The notes below the pieces were generated by a model. The model made no database searches. It was not told where the DNA came from and worked only from the letters and a program-made list of their open reading frames with translations. Positions 1 to 11,719 of a stretch of 64,000 nucleotides of DNA are shown piece after piece. A program made the position numbers and the translations under genes. The stretch is taken from the NCBI RefSeq assembly GCF_036850765.1, contig NC_089495.1:21792875-21856874 (forward strand). The letters run 5' to 3'. How positions within the stretch are numbered: position 1 is the first letter of the stretch; every line of letters begins with the position of its first letter. This DNA comes from Saccopteryx bilineata (Eukaryota; Chordata; Mammalia; Chiroptera; Emballonuridae).

Positions 1-559
1 GGCACCTTGGCACCATATTTTAGAAAACAATTTGCCCAAATATGTAAATGCCTTTGGAAGTTCCCATTCATTGATCCAATAATTCTAGTTCTAGGAATCC
101 AGCCAAAGGAAAGAATCAGCAATGCCCGTGAGCATGTGTGTTATCAGCACTCACTGCAGTATTACTAGAGTAAAATACCAGGGGAAAGATCGACAGGGTG
201 CCGAACATGGGAAATATCTAAACATGTTTAATTATATATATCTACAAGGTGGAATTACACAGTCCACGAAGATGATGTTTTAGATGCATTCGTTTGCTAG
301 TCTGAAAGTAATACATGCATATTGTTTACAAGTTTAAATAGTGCAAAAGAGAGGAAATGAGCAGGAGGCCCCCTCTCATCTCAGCCTAGTCCTCCTCTAA
401 AGAAGGACTCTCTATTGGCAGGGATAGATTGTATTTTAGAAAAGAAAGACGTGAAATAGGAAAATGATTTCAAAGTATCAATAATACTAAGTAGAAGAAA
501 GACACATAAAAAAAACCATCCTATGGGGGAGGGGAGGGGCACAAAGGAAACCAGTTAGA
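1..559. other. Intergenic, no recognised feature
   Basis: AT-rich unique-looking sequence. I see no gene and no repeat I can name before the L1-like tail that follows. Confidence 0.5.
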
Positions 560-705
560 AGGTGACGGAAGACAATTGGACTTTGGGTGATGGGAATGCA
601 GCATAATCAAATGTCAAAATAACCTAGAGATGTTTTCTCTGAACATATGTACCCTGATTTATCAATGTCACCCCATTAAAATTAATAAAAAAAATATATA
701 TATAA
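560..705 (+). mobile_element. LINE-1 3' end fragment
   Basis: The stretch ends in a phrase like 'accctgatttatcaatgtc' followed by accccattaaaattaataaaa. This closely resembles the L1-type tail at about 41.33-41.40 kb (aaccaatgccacccaataaa). It reads as a short 5'-truncated L1 3' end with an A-rich tail. Confidence 0.55.
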
Positions 706-737
706 ACCATCCTAATTTTCAGTATAATTTTAATTTA

Positions 738-1118
738 TTCATTTATTCAGTGAGAGGAAGGGAGGTGAGAGAGACAGACTCTAGCATGTGCCTGGACCAG
801 GATCCACCCAGCAAGCCCACTAGGGTGTGATGCTCTATCCCTCTGGGGCATTGCTCTGTTGCTCAGCAACCTAGCTCTTAGCCCCTGAGGCAAAGGCCAT
901 GGAGTCATTCTCAGCACCTGGCACCAGATCACTCCAATCAAGCCATTGGCTGCAGGAGGGGAAGAGAGAGAGAGAGAAAGAGAGAGAAGCGAGAGGGGGA
1001 GGGGTGGAGAAGCAGATGGATGCTTCTCCTGAGTGCTTCTCCTGTGTACCCTGACCAGGAATTGAACCTGGGACATCCACATGCTGGGCTAATACTACTG
1101 AACCAACCGGCTAGGTCC
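738..1118 (-). mobile_element. tRNA-derived SINE, CCCTGGCCGG class (diverged)
   Basis: On the minus strand it starts with a tRNA-like head ('gctgagccaacc'-type complement at the right edge, here mutated to actgaaccaaccggctagg). It continues through the 'caggagaagcacc' and 'tctctctcttcccctcc' blocks and ends in an A-rich tail at the left. It is clearly more diverged than the copies at 13.1 kb or 40.7 kb. No clean target duplication was found. Confidence 0.8.
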
Positions 1119-1352
1119 TAAAACGACAATTTAAGAGAGAAGGGATAAGAGATATATAGAAAAGAAATACTCAAAACTGTTTCTGTATTTTCTAATTTTA
1201 AAAATAATGTATAATATTACTTTCTAATACTCAACATTCAGGGAGCTAAAGATTGTGTTAAAGTTCAGAATTCAGCAAAAACTAGAAATGATTTCTTTAT
1301 ATCATAAAGTGTTTTAAAATCAAGATTTTTATATTTACACGTGTTTCTTTAT

Positions 1353-1588
1353 TTTCTTCTTCCTCCTCCTCCTCCTCCTCCTCCTCCTCCTCCTCCTTCT
1401 TCTTCTTCTTCTTCTTCTTCTTCTTTCTCTTCTTCTTCTTCTTCTTCTTCTTCTTCTTCTTCTTCTTCTTTTTCTTCTTCTTCTTCTTCTTCTTCTTCTT
1501 CTTCTTCTTCTTCTTCTTCTTCTTCTTCTTCTTCTTCTTCTTCTTCTTCTTCTCCTCCTCCTCCTCCTCCTCCTCCTCCTCCTCCTCT
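1353..1588. repeat. TTC/GAA microsatellite flanked by TCC repeats
   Basis: About 235 bases of pure pyrimidine: (CCT)n, then a long (TTC)n run with a few interruptions, then (CTC)n. It abuts the left, tail end of a minus-strand SINE, so it probably grew from the SINE's A-rich tail. Long low-complexity reading frames through it (Lys/Glu on one strand, Ser/Pro on the other) are not genes. Confidence 0.95.
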
Positions 1589-1918
1589 AGAAAGACAAAC
1601 TCCTTCATGCGCCCCGACTGGGATCCAGCTGGCAACCCCTGTCTCGGGCTGATGCTCTGACCATCTGGGGCCATGCTCACAACTGAGCTATTTTTTAGCA
1701 CCTGGGGCAGAGGCTCCATGGAGCCTTCTTCAGTACAGGGAGCTGATATGCTTGAACCAATTGAGCCATGGCTGCATGAAGGGAAGAGAGAGAGAGAAAG
1801 GGCGGGGAGGAGTGGAGAAGTTGACGGTCACTTCTCCTGTGTGCCCTGATCAGGAATTTAACCTGGAACTTCCACATGCTGGACTGATTTTCTACCACTG
1901 AGCCAACCAGCCAGGGCC
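1589..1918 (-). mobile_element. tRNA-derived SINE, CCCTGGCCGG class (variant)
   Basis: The right edge reads ccactgagccaaccagccagggcc, the complement of the tRNA-like head. The body contains the gagaagtgacc, 'ctctctctttccc' and 'catggagcc' blocks. The tail side differs from other copies ('gactgggatccagctggc', then caacccctgtctcggg), so this is an older or distinct subfamily. Confidence 0.8.
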
Positions 1919-2969
1919 TGTTCCTCTATTCTTGTGTGTAAGTTAAAAGTAACACTACAGGCCAAGATATTTTCATTCTAGAATACCCATAAAATAAATT
2001 CTTTCTCCCCACCAGCTCTTCTTCATCATCCTACTAAATCAACACACACAAAAAAATTAGAAAACACCACAAGAAAGTCTGAGTTCTTAATTAATATTAA
2101 TTGGTAGTCTTGTGCTCAAACAAAATAGTTCCCCTTATTTTGCCTTTGAGAGCCAACTGCTGAAGTTTGAACTTTGCCTTTCTATAATTGAATCCATCAG
2201 GGAAAATAAATTTGTCTCTGGTTCTTAGGTCAAGGTCTAATGTTCTGAGATTTTGCAAAAGAATCCTAAGAGAAAATATTTGTCTGGTTTGTTATAACAG
2301 CACTTAGGAACAAACTGTCCAAGTTTCCAAAAATGTCAAATGTATATTTGAGAGTCTATTGCAGATATCTGGATTTACAATGGTATTTCAGAATCCATGC
2401 ACAAGCTTTAAAGAGACAGACATTCCTAAATACCCTCAAAAGGAGCCAGTAGCAAAAGTATTAATTTCTGATGTTGGAAAGAACTTTCTGCTTTTAATTT
2501 GAAATATATGTCTGTGTTTTGATGATGAAATTCCCCTATTGGAAGAAATTGGAAGGGTATCAGCTTCTCATTCTGTTCAGGATTATCTGTCTATACCATA
2601 GTACCTGTGGCTGGTGGTCAGTTCATCATTGTACCTGTGGCCAGTAGAACAAGAAAATATCCTATTTCTATCCACCAACTTGATGAAGTAAGTGATGATC
2701 TTAGTAGTTACTTAAACTAAGATTTGCTCATCTTAAATAAAGACACATGGGACTTAACTAAAGAATATTTGGCACCAAATAAGCATTTTCTCCCCCTTAG
2801 TCCTTCCCACAGTTATCAACCCATCAGGATAAATGTGACAGCTATGACTTTGCAGTGCCTGGAGCAGTCAGGAACCAGGGCTGTGAGTAGTGGTCTGCCA
2901 CGAGAACTGGATTCCAATTTCAACTTCCTCATATTTTGAGTTCTTGAGAACTGATGTTTGTAGATGTAT
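1919..2969. other. Intergenic, no recognised feature
   Basis: AT-rich sequence with no supported gene and no repeat I can name. Confidence 0.45.
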
Positions 2970-3288
2970 TTTCTATATACAGACACCTGTTCCACGCCCC
3001 TCTCCTAGCTCCCAGTGCTTTGCTGTCACTCTCTGATATTCTTTGGCTGGTAGACACATCACTTCTCTCTCTTTCTTCGTGTTCATGTGGTGCTTTCTCT
3101 GTGCGTGCTCATTTCCTAACTTCTCCTTTTCTATTGCAACTAGAGTTCTACCTTATTCCAGTATGACCTCATCATCACTAGTTAAATCTGCAATAACTCT
3201 ATTTCCAAATAAAGTCACATTCGGAGGTACTGAGGGTTAGGACTTCAACATGGGAATTTTTAGGGGACACAATTCAACCCGTAACAAA
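2970..3288 (+). mobile_element. Old MaLR-like LTR remnant
   Basis: The right part reads 'aataaagtcacattcgg', then aggtactgagggttaggacttcaacatgg and ends 'acacaattcaacccgtaaca'. This phrase is typical of ancient mammalian MLT/MST-type LTRs. Assignment is by remembered consensus only, and the left edge is approximate. Confidence 0.5.
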
Positions 3289-3399
3289 TATATAAACAGA
3301 TAAGTACATATAGGTGTGTATGTATAATTATTTTTTTAGTGGAAGTTTTCTTTCTTATATACTGTTCAAGGTGAGACTTAAGGAAGAAAGATCAGTTTT

Positions 3400-3599
3400 G
3401 TTTTTTAGATTTTATTTATTCATTTTGGAGAGGGGAAAGACACTGAGAGAGAGAGAGAGAGGGAAAGAGAGAGGAGGAGTAAGAGGAGTAAGCATCAACT
3501 CCCATATGTGCCTTGACTAGGCAAGCCCAGGGTTTCAAACCAGTGACCTCAGCATTCCAGGTCGATGCTTTATCCACTGCCTCACCACAGGTCAGGCAC
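3400..3599 (-). mobile_element. tRNA-derived SINE, GCCTGACCTGTGG class
   Basis: The right end (ccactgcctcaccacaggtcaggc) is the complement of the head shared with the plus-strand copies at 14.97 kb and 40.45 kb. The left end is the T-rich complement of the tail (tttatttattcatttt), with a GA-rich spacer between. Confidence 0.85.
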
Positions 3600-4200
3600 A
3601 TATAATATTTTTTGAGAGGAGATAAACATAGTTAAGGCTAATTGGGCCAGTTCTAGATGCTGATTGCATGATATGGAGTTTTATTTGTATGCTGCTGATT
3701 ATAGCAGCTATGCATGACATGCATTTGTGGCATTGCCTTTGAATTTGATGGTAGAATGATGTTTCATGTACCAGTATTTTGAGGGGTCAACTATAATAGC
3801 TATGAACACATACAACTAGCAAATAAGTCAATTGAAAAGTATATGAAATGTGGTTTGTGATTTCACAGAATTTCTTCCAGTTGTCAAGGTCAATAGCATC
3901 ATTTACTTCTTCATTTTGGTTTAGGAACTTATTTACTCCAAACTAGTTTAGTTTCAGCTTGGGCAGTTGAGCAATGTCAGAGCAGACCTTCGTGACCTGA
4001 GTCTGGTATGTGATAGGATTGAATCATCTAGAATTCGAAAACTTCTACAGCCTTGTGGTAACAGAGGAAATAACATTCTGTGATCCTTTAAGTTCCTCCC
4101 ATCTCAGCAACGAGCACAGTGGACCATGGCACATATATCACAACAGGAGTTCTGTGATGTTTCCCCAAAGATGCCTGCTCTCATCTGGTTTTTTAACTAT
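3600..4200. other. Intergenic, no recognised feature
   Basis: Unique-looking sequence between two SINEs. No open frame or repeat that I can support. Confidence 0.45.
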
Positions 4201-4722
4201 TTAAAAAAAATTTTATTTACTGATTTTAATGAGAGAGGAAGAGAGAGGAGAGAGAGGGAGGAACATTGAGCTGTTTCTGTATGTGCCCTGGCCTGGGATT
4301 GAACCGGTAACCTCTGTACTTTGGGATGATGCTCTATACCAGTGGTAGTCAACCTGGTTCCTACCGCCCACTAGTGGGTATTCCAGCTTTCATGGTGGGT
4401 GGTAGTGGAGCAACCAAAGTATAAATAAAAAGATAGATTTAACTACAGTAAGTTGTTTTATAAAGATTTATTCTGCCAAACTTAGCAAAAATTTGACATA
4501 AAGTACTTGGTAAGTAATTATTATTATATGATTTAACTTGCTGTAACTCTGCTTTATAAATTTTATAAAGTAAAGTTACTTCCGTACTTTTTAAATCACC
4601 ATTACTGTGGAACCGGTGGGTGGTTAGAAAATTTTACTACTAACAGAGATACAAAAGTGGGCGGTAGGTATAAAAAGGTTGAATACCCCTGCTCTAGACA
4701 ACTGAGCTATCTGGCCAGGGCG
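4201..4722 (-). mobile_element. tRNA-derived SINE split by a MITE
   Basis: The left part (attttatttactgatttta to gatgctctatac) and the right part (ctctagacaactgagctatc then tggccagggc) join into one minus-strand SINE of a short class, also seen at 12.47 kb and 28.63 kb. A 352-bp hAT-like element sits between the two parts. Confidence 0.8.
4340..4691. mobile_element. hAT-type nonautonomous DNA transposon (MITE)
   Basis: The element starts CAGTGGTAGTCAACCT and ends AGGTTGAATACCCCTG, giving 16-bp terminal inverted repeats with two mismatches. It is flanked by ctctatac (4332-4339) and ctctagac (4692-4699), an 8-bp target duplication with one mismatch. The TIR style and 8-bp duplication are the hallmarks of hAT elements. 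It has no coding capacity, so it must have moved using a transposase supplied elsewhere. Confidence 0.88.
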
Positions 4723-5358
4723 AGGTCTTTGAACCCTTTTGCAAAGACACCGATAGGTCCTGAGTAGCTATTACAGGTTGCCTGGTTCTCAGAGAATAGA
4801 TCTGGGTTAACCTCTGACCAGCAGTCAGAAAAATCTCAACATATGTCCAAGAGAGCAAAGCATACATTTCAGGAAAGAGCACCTAAGTCTTTGAGTGTTC
4901 TAAGAAACTTGATCTACTAGAAGTCATTTGTTAAGTGCGGGGTATGGATTTATATAAGGACATCAAAGGACGACAAAATGAAAAGACACGGCACACAATA
5001 AACAATGTTTGTAAAATAGTTAAGGCTTTAAAAATTAAAAACTAAAGAAAACATTGTAGAACCAGAAGTAACAGCGGAGGAGTCAGGCACACTGGTGAGG
5101 AAATGAGAAACTCCAGCAAAGCCTGTGATTGCGTATGTGCTCACGCACTCCCAAAGGAGGAAGAGAGTTTCCAGCGAGGCTGGCTTTCATCAATATGCCG
5201 CTAAATTTCATCTCATCTCAATTTTCTGGGGTTTAGTGTCTGTAATGTTCACAATTTTCAATGTTCTTTGAATAAATAAAATATGATAAAAATAATTATT
5301 ATTTCTTTTTAAAGAGAGAGGCATTTCTGAGTTTTAAAGTAGGATGCAAATGCATTTT
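4723..5358. other. Intergenic, no recognised feature
   Basis: No gene or nameable repeat seen. Confidence 0.45.
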
Positions 5359-5548
5359 AATTCTTTTTATTTATTTATTCATTTTTAGAGAGGAGAGAGA
5401 GAGACAGAGACAGAGAGAGAGAAGGGGGGAGGAGCTGGAAGCATCAACTCCCATATGTGCCTTGACCAGGCAAGCCCAGGGTTTCGAACCGGCGACTTCA
5501 GCATTTCCAGGTCGATGCTTTATCCACTGCGCCACCACAGGTCAGGCC
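5359..5548 (-). mobile_element. tRNA-derived SINE, GCCTGACCTGTGG class
   Basis: Minus-strand copy ending cactgcgccaccacaggtcaggc. Flanked by gcaaatgcatttta on both sides, a clear target-site duplication, so this is a complete insertion. Confidence 0.92.
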
Positions 5549-6494
5549 AGCAAATGCATTTTAAATGTATCAGTCACATGCAGACCAAAGCCCTTTAAAA
5601 TTTTTTTGATACCTCAGATATCCATTGGTTAGCTTCAATGATTATTTATTGTTGTAAGTTAATTGTTTAATGATGATAATAGCAATGATTAGCAATTTAA
5701 AAGCTTTGCTGGAGAATATTACAAATAGCAGACAAGGCATTGAGGAAAAAGGAAAAATTAGCTGGGGTATTTCTTGACAAGCTCCAATCCCTAAAGTAAC
5801 AGGCTGTGTGTGACATGTGGACAGAGGGTCGTTGCAGACTCGCCCAGTGGAGCAGCCAGCAGTCTTCAAGGGTGACGGCGCTCAGCGCCCTTCTTGTTGC
5901 TGACTTGGGCGACATCCCAAAGGCCGCTCTATAAGAGGCTTGATATTTTGCCTAGCAAACTCTCCCACTGCGATCGCTGTGAGGACCAACCCCCTCAAAC
6001 TTTTCTATTCATGACATCTTTTTAATGAGGCAAAACCCTCCAACTGCCTGCCCTGCCTGTTCGCTCTGTCCACGAGGCAGAGCTGGCCTCTCTTCACTCT
6101 TTCGGTCCAGTGTTCCCAGGAACCCAACTGCTCAGAACAAACGACCACCTCCCTTTTTCTCTTTGTGCTGGTTGGAGAACGCGAATGTGTTTCTCATTAT
6201 TTAGCCTGTTTTACAATGTGAGTTCCTGCTGGGGTTCATTGCTTCTGAGATTACTAGGTATTTCATCTCATACCAGACTGGCCCTTCCTTAACGATTAAC
6301 AATGGCAGTCTGTCCGAAGACAGGAAACTCAAAAGTGCTTTGCTAAAGCGAAAGGCTCAACCAATATTAAGTTTCGGGAGATTTTTCCTGTTCTAAAAAA
6401 CTTGTAATTTCCTTGTAGCTTGTGTGTATATGTGTTGGGGGTGGGGGCTGGAGTAGGGCAGTGGGTGGTCAGATTGACCCAAAGGTAATTCCCA
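5549..6494. other. Intergenic, no recognised feature
   Basis: Includes a moderately GC-rich stretch around 5.8-6.1 kb but no supported gene or repeat. Confidence 0.4.
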
Positions 6495-6720
6495 TATTGA
6501 AAGTCCAGAAGTTTGAGTTTGAATCTCGATTTTTTTTTTTTTTTTTTTTACTGGCTGTTGAAACAAACTTACGACTTTAAGAAAATTAATTTATCTTCTG
6601 AGCCTTTCACCTTCTGCAAGAAGATGATATAACCTAGTTTTTAGGATTGTTGTGAAGATTAAATGAGATGCAAGGAAATCACCTGGCACATTATGGGTGT
6701 TCAATTATTGGTGACTCTTA
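6495..6720 (+). mobile_element. MIR fragment
   Basis: Text resembling the MIR 3' half: 'tttgagtttgaatctcg', a poly-T interruption at 6531-6549, then 'aaaattaatttatcttctga', 'ggattgttgtgaagattaaa' and 'tgagatgcaaggaaatcacc'. Old and diverged. Confidence 0.6.
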
Positions 6721-7724
6721 GGGCTCTTATTGTTATCTTCCTGTGTAATGGCGAGGAGTGTGAGCATTGTAAATACAGGGCCTCTCCTCCCAAGTCCATG
6801 GAGTAGAGGGTTATAGTGAGATTTGGTCGGTGTTTAAAGACCTTTCATTGATAGTGGGCCGGGGTGGGGGGGAGGGACGACATTCATTAACCCAACTCCG
6901 ACTACTCTGGGCAGGTCACTTAACCTTAGTAACCTCATTAGAGACACATCTATTGAGTCCTTGCCTCCAACTCCAGGGCATTGGGTCATCTGTGATATGG
7001 AAATCATAATAATCTCCACTTTTATCTTACGGTTACTCTGCGGGTCAACTGAGATCATTCTGTGAAAGTCCTTGGTAAACTTCAAGCACTATCTAAATGT
7101 ACTGCTGTGGACGTGAGGTGGAGAGTACATTTACTCTGTCCCATTCATGAGGTTCAAATACAAACTTTTCATTCCTGGGTATTCAGCAGAGAGCAAACAC
7201 GTTCTATTTGACTTTAGCATTGAACGAAAAGTAAACAGTACCTTTTCAGACGCTTTGCTTCCTCTCTTCTCCCTTCACAACAAAGCCAGGCCCTTTAAGT
7301 GCTTCCTGCTGAGTTTAAAAGGAGATGCTGGATTCCAGACCCAGCCTCCCTGCCCTCACAGGGCCTCGGAGGATGGGGAAAAAATGAGACACTGGACCTA
7401 GGGTGTCTAATGCCTACATTTGGTTCTTAATTAAGGTACAGTTTTTTTAACAAGCCAAAACTAAGGCCATGTACTGTCCCTCCAAGGCAATCAGTTGCCC
7501 AGGGAGGCACATGTGAGAGCACTTAGACAATAAGCATCTGAAGATGATGAGGAGGAAAGCCCCCTTTTTCCTCTCTTACTATTACATTCTTACCACCTTT
7601 GGACGCTGTGCTTTACTTCCCCATGGGGCCTTTGTGGCAGTTAAATCCCACTGTTCCGCCCCTCCTCTGGCCTCCAGTGTAGGATGTATGCATTTTCCAC
7701 TCGACTCTCCGGGCCTTACTGATT
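6721..7724. other. Intergenic, no recognised feature
   Basis: No gene or nameable repeat. Short reading frames here show no familiar protein. Confidence 0.4.
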
Positions 7725-7860
7725 TTATACTCCTTATTTATTCATTAACAATTTGCCTTTGTATCAGGTACTGTGTTGGGTACTGGGGACCCACCCAATG
7801 GTGAACCAAACCAAAATGGTCTTTCCCTAGATGGAATTTACCACTTAGTAAGAAGGGAAA
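7725..7860 (+). repeat. Ancient interspersed repeat fragment
   Basis: The phrase 'tactgtgttgggtactgggg' followed by an accca.ggtgaacc stretch belongs to a widespread old mammalian repeat ('...caggcactgttctaggcactggggata...'). I cannot name the family with certainty. Confidence 0.35.
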
Positions 7861-8012
7861 TTTCAAAAAAAGAAAAGAAAAAGAAAAAAGAAAATAAGCG
7901 ATACATAATACATCATAAAGAGTGTAGCTTTTATTCTGAAAGCAATGGATGCCACTGTAAAGGGTTTTAAACAGCTCTCTTCAGATACAATAAGCTGCAC
8001 ATACATATTTAA

Positions 8013-8180
8013 ATTTTTTTTAATTCATTGATTTTTAGATGGGGGGGGAGAGAAGCGGAAAGTATGAACTCGTAGTAGTTGTTTCCTGTATGTGCCTTGA
8101 CAGGCAAGCCCAGGGTTTTGAACTGGCGACCTCAGCATTCCAGGTTGACGCTTTATCCACTGCGCCACCACAGGCCAGGC
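8013..8180 (-). mobile_element. tRNA-derived SINE, GCCTGACCTGTGG class
   Basis: Ends cactgcgccaccacaggccaggc. The flanking duplication ctgcacatacatatttaaa is found on both sides. The insertion lies at the edge of an L1 fragment. Confidence 0.9.
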
Positions 8181-8720
8181 TGCACATACATATTTAAAAT
8201 ACACAATTTGATAAGTTTGACATGTGTATATGTCCACAACAGAGTGAGCAGAGTCATCACCCCCCCAAAAGTTTTCTTGTGCCCCCCCTTTCCCTATGGT
8301 CTGTCCCAAGCAACAACTGATCTTTCACACTATTGACTAGTTTGAATTTCTTAGAATTTTATATAAATAACCCTACAGTATATGTTCCTGTATTTTGGTA
8401 TGGCTTCTTTCACTCAGCATATTTATTTTGAGATTCATCCAAGTTGTAGTGGGCACCCATTGTTCCTGCTTTTCACTATAAAATAGTATTCTATTGTGTG
8501 ATACACCAGTTTGTTTTTCCGCTGACCTGCTGGTGGACCTTTGGGTTGTTTTCAACTTTTGGTTATTACAAATAATATTGCTATGAACCTTTGCATACAA
8601 TATTTATGTGGACATACGCTCCATTGTTTTAGAGGTAGACAAGTAGGACTGAGATTTCTTAGTCATACGGTAAACTTAGGTTTAATTTTTAAAAAGAAAC
8701 TTCCAGATCTATTTGACCCG
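8181..8720 (-). mobile_element. LINE-1 3' region fragment
   Basis: Phrases such as 'tggcttctttcactcagcat', 'ttgagattcatccaagttgt' and 'ttttggttattacaaataat' are the reverse complement of the L1 3' region found in many mammals. The orientation is therefore minus. Confidence 0.7.
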
Positions 8721-8789
8721 CAGGTCATTATTCTGTTCATGTCAGCTCACTGTAGAATGATGGAGACATAGATAATGATGGAGAAGAGT

Positions 8790-8965
8790 AAAAATCACCG
8801 CTGACCATTACTCTACGTTTCTCACATGCCAGGCATTTGTGCTAAGAATTTTAAATGCATTAGTTCTTAATACTTCCAATAAACCCTCTGAGGTAGGCAT
8901 TATGATTATCCTCATGTACAGGTGAGGCCACTGAGACCTTTTGAAACTAAATACATTTTCCGAGA
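8790..8965. mobile_element. MIR fragment
   Basis: Reads 'catgccaggcatttgtgcta', then 'aataaaccctctgaggtagg' and 'cctcatgtacaggtgaggcc', the familiar MIR arrangement. Confidence 0.55.
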
Positions 8966-9429
8966 TCTCTTATCTGCTAGCAGAGAAACGAGCACTGAGG
9001 ACTTTCTGAGCCCAGAATGTGTATTCATAAGCACAGCGTGAGTGGGACCGAGCCGGTGGATGCTGAAGTGAAGACACCCGTCTTGTGCGTTTCTTTCTTC
9101 TCAGACCGGGAAGGCGGAGGGGTGGGGAGCACAACATATTGTGCCTACGGAAGGTGTTCTGTTAGTTGAGATGTTGGTTTCATTTTGTTTTAACTGTTGG
9201 TCTAAGACTGTAAGCAAAACATAATGTACGAATAATACATTTAGAAATCAATTTATAGATTTCTCTAGAATGCTATGGAAATCACTTATCCTTGTCTAAT
9301 CCAAACAGATGACTATATTTAAAATATATTTTTTTGCTAGATTCAGATCATAGCTCTTTAGAGGGCCCCACCCATGAGAACACAATAAATTGGAATTGAC
9401 TGTATGAGGACTCCTGAGAATCTCTAATA

Positions 9430-9590
9430 TTTGGAGGCAGAAGAACTTGAGTAAAAAGGACTTGGATTGAATACTTGGCCTGATATTTTGCAGGGGAAAA
9501 GCTATTTAAATTTCATTTTCCTCATCTGTGCAATGGAGATAGTAATCTGTTTTAAATGGTTGTCTTGAGGATTAAAGAAGATTACAAGTC
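9430..9590 (+). mobile_element. MIR fragment
   Basis: Contains 'ttttcctcatctgtgcaatg' and 'tgtcttgaggattaaagaag', typical of the MIR 3' half. Confidence 0.55.
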
Positions 9591-9889
9591 AAAGCCTTAG
9601 GTTCTTGGTGCGTGTCAGTTCCTAGTTCTTTTTTCCACTTCGTTTTTTGTTTTTTTTTAAAGGACTCATATTTTTTCATCCTAGCTTAAAATCTAAAGCC
9701 CTTCCAACTGGAGTTTGGTGATCCTTCTCAAACTGTATGCACGACTTTGTATGTTTGTATGTGAACATCTTGATAGGAAAAATGTTCCTGGCTTCCAACA
9801 GATTTCAAAGAAATTCATGATTAAAAAGAATTCAGAACCACTGTAAGATTGTTGGGTTTTTTTTGTTTGTCTGTTTTTGTTTTTTTTTT

Positions 9890-10000
9890 GTTCACTCATT
9901 CAACAGGACTCAGTGACTATCCACTGTAGGTCAAGCATTTTGCACAAGTAAATTCTGTCCCTTGCTGCCTCTAAGGAGTTTAGCCTGAAGCAGTCAATAA
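9890..10000 (+). repeat. Ancient interspersed repeat fragment
   Basis: The pattern 'ttcactcattcaacagg...' followed by 'aggtcaagcattttgcacaa' and 'taaggagtttagcctgaagc' matches the same old repeat type as 7.73 kb. Family not named with confidence. Confidence 0.35.
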
Positions 10001-11719
10001 AATACTGTAGTGTTTTGTGAATTTGTGTGTTGCCACACTAATTACATACATCAGAGAGAAAGCTTGATACACAAAGGAAGAAACAGAAGAGTGCTAGGCT
10101 GGAGAATGATACCATGTCAGCAGCTCGAAAGGCTCCGGAATCAAGGATGTAAACCTTTCCGACTTGCACAGGTTACTTCCGACCACCTGCTCCATTGCAG
10201 TGGAAGACTTGCAGGTTCCGCCCTGGACCGAAGGGTCAGCTGTGGGGTGCAGGGTGGGGTGTGCGGGGTGGGGAGTGCGTTGAGGAAATACAGCTGAGCT
10301 CCCCTCACCCCGCTGAGGGTCCTCAGAGCCCTGCCTATGGGGGGGAGGAAGGGGGTTCCTAATTTGCTCAAAGGCACTGTGTGAGCTGCCAGCCCAGTGT
10401 TTTAGGAATTTAACTGTTAAAGTGGATCATCTCTAGTCCTGCCTGGGAAGGGAGAATGTGTTCTTTGCTTAGCTGATCTCTTAGAAGACATGACAAACAG
10501 GTCACTGTGTCAACAGTGTTTTGCAAATAAAGAAGGTGTCTGTCAGCTCCAGGTCTCTCCAGGAAGTTAGCAAGGCGAGTTGTAAAAATCCTAGAGCCGA
10601 GGGAAATGTGGGTGGTTGTGTGGCTCAGTCCCCACATTGCGTAGATGGAGAAGCCAGGGCCCGGGGCAGTGGTGACTTCTCTGAGCTTTAATGCCCTTTT
10701 CTTAAGCCCGGGCTGCGGTCAGTGAGAGAAGCAGCTGGAGAGCAGGGGGCGATAAAGGCACTTTCTGGAGGACCCATGTTCATTGCTCAGAGCAATGGGA
10801 ACAGTGGGGAAAGCCCCTCTGCAGCTGACCCATTTCTGCTGACCTTGACCTTCCCCTGGAGACCAGCTCCACCTACCAGAGCCTGTGCAATATTTATTCT
10901 TTGGAGTCTGCACTTTGCTCTTTCGTTTTTACTGGCCCTGCGCTCCTGTTTGCTTTTGGTGCTGTCCTCATGCATATGGCTGGCGGCCCTCTGTTTTACT
11001 TGAGCTCAGGACTAAATATAACCAGCGCTATCACCGCAGACATCCATACATGTCAGCCCCCTCTCACTGTGTAAACTCCACCCCAGGTCGCAGGCACCAA
11101 GCCTGCTTTCACAGGAGTTCCGCCCTGAATGGAAGCTGTGGCCGAAACAGGGAGGGTTGGCCTCAGGAAGAAATCAGGTCTTATCGCAGGCGGCATGAGG
11201 CTTTATCTCCGGCAGAGAGAGCCTTCTCCGAATGGAAGGTGGCAGAGTCAGGAGGGAGTGCACGGGGGAGGGGGGAGCATTTAACGGCAGGGCAGGTGCT
11301 CCTCCCCTTGACCTCATCCTCAACCCGGGCCCTTGGAAGGGAAATGAAAACTGTCTGCAGCGTTGTCACATCTTTCCCCGCTTTGGGGTCTTCTAAGGTG
11401 TCCCTGGGAGAGTCCTGTGAGAGGCTGTACATAGACCTGCGATCCGTGGCTCTCTGGAAATTGCTACCACCACCCACATTGTAAAAGGACAAGCTTCTAT
11501 CTCCACCCCTCCGTGAAGGTCTCCCTAACAATCCTTTCCACTGCGCTCTTTCCTGTGTATGGTAATTCTTGTGCTGATTAAAATTGTCTATGGGCTTCAT
11601 AAATTATTTTGTGGTTTAATCTTGTCAAGACTAGAGGGAAAACTCATTAGAATATGAGTCTTATCTTCTATTTACTTTTTCCTGTTCAGTCTACTCCTGG
11701 CTGAAAACACATTAGATAT
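10001..11719. other. Intergenic, moderately GC-rich, no gene
   Basis: The longest repeat-free stretch of the left half. Several unrelated open frames overlap on both strands (the longest about 199 codons, 10885-11484, plus). None resembles a known protein, and open frames are expected by chance at this base composition. A conserved noncoding element is possible but cannot be judged here. Confidence 0.4.

Noticed and set aside
1297..1719. Lys/Glu-rich 140-codon frame and its Ser/Pro counterpart
   Set aside because: Translation of a TTC/GAA microsatellite.
10885..11484. 199-codon plus frame overlapping a 139-codon minus frame
   Set aside because: Overlapping frames on opposite strands in GC-moderate DNA without any protein similarity that I can see.
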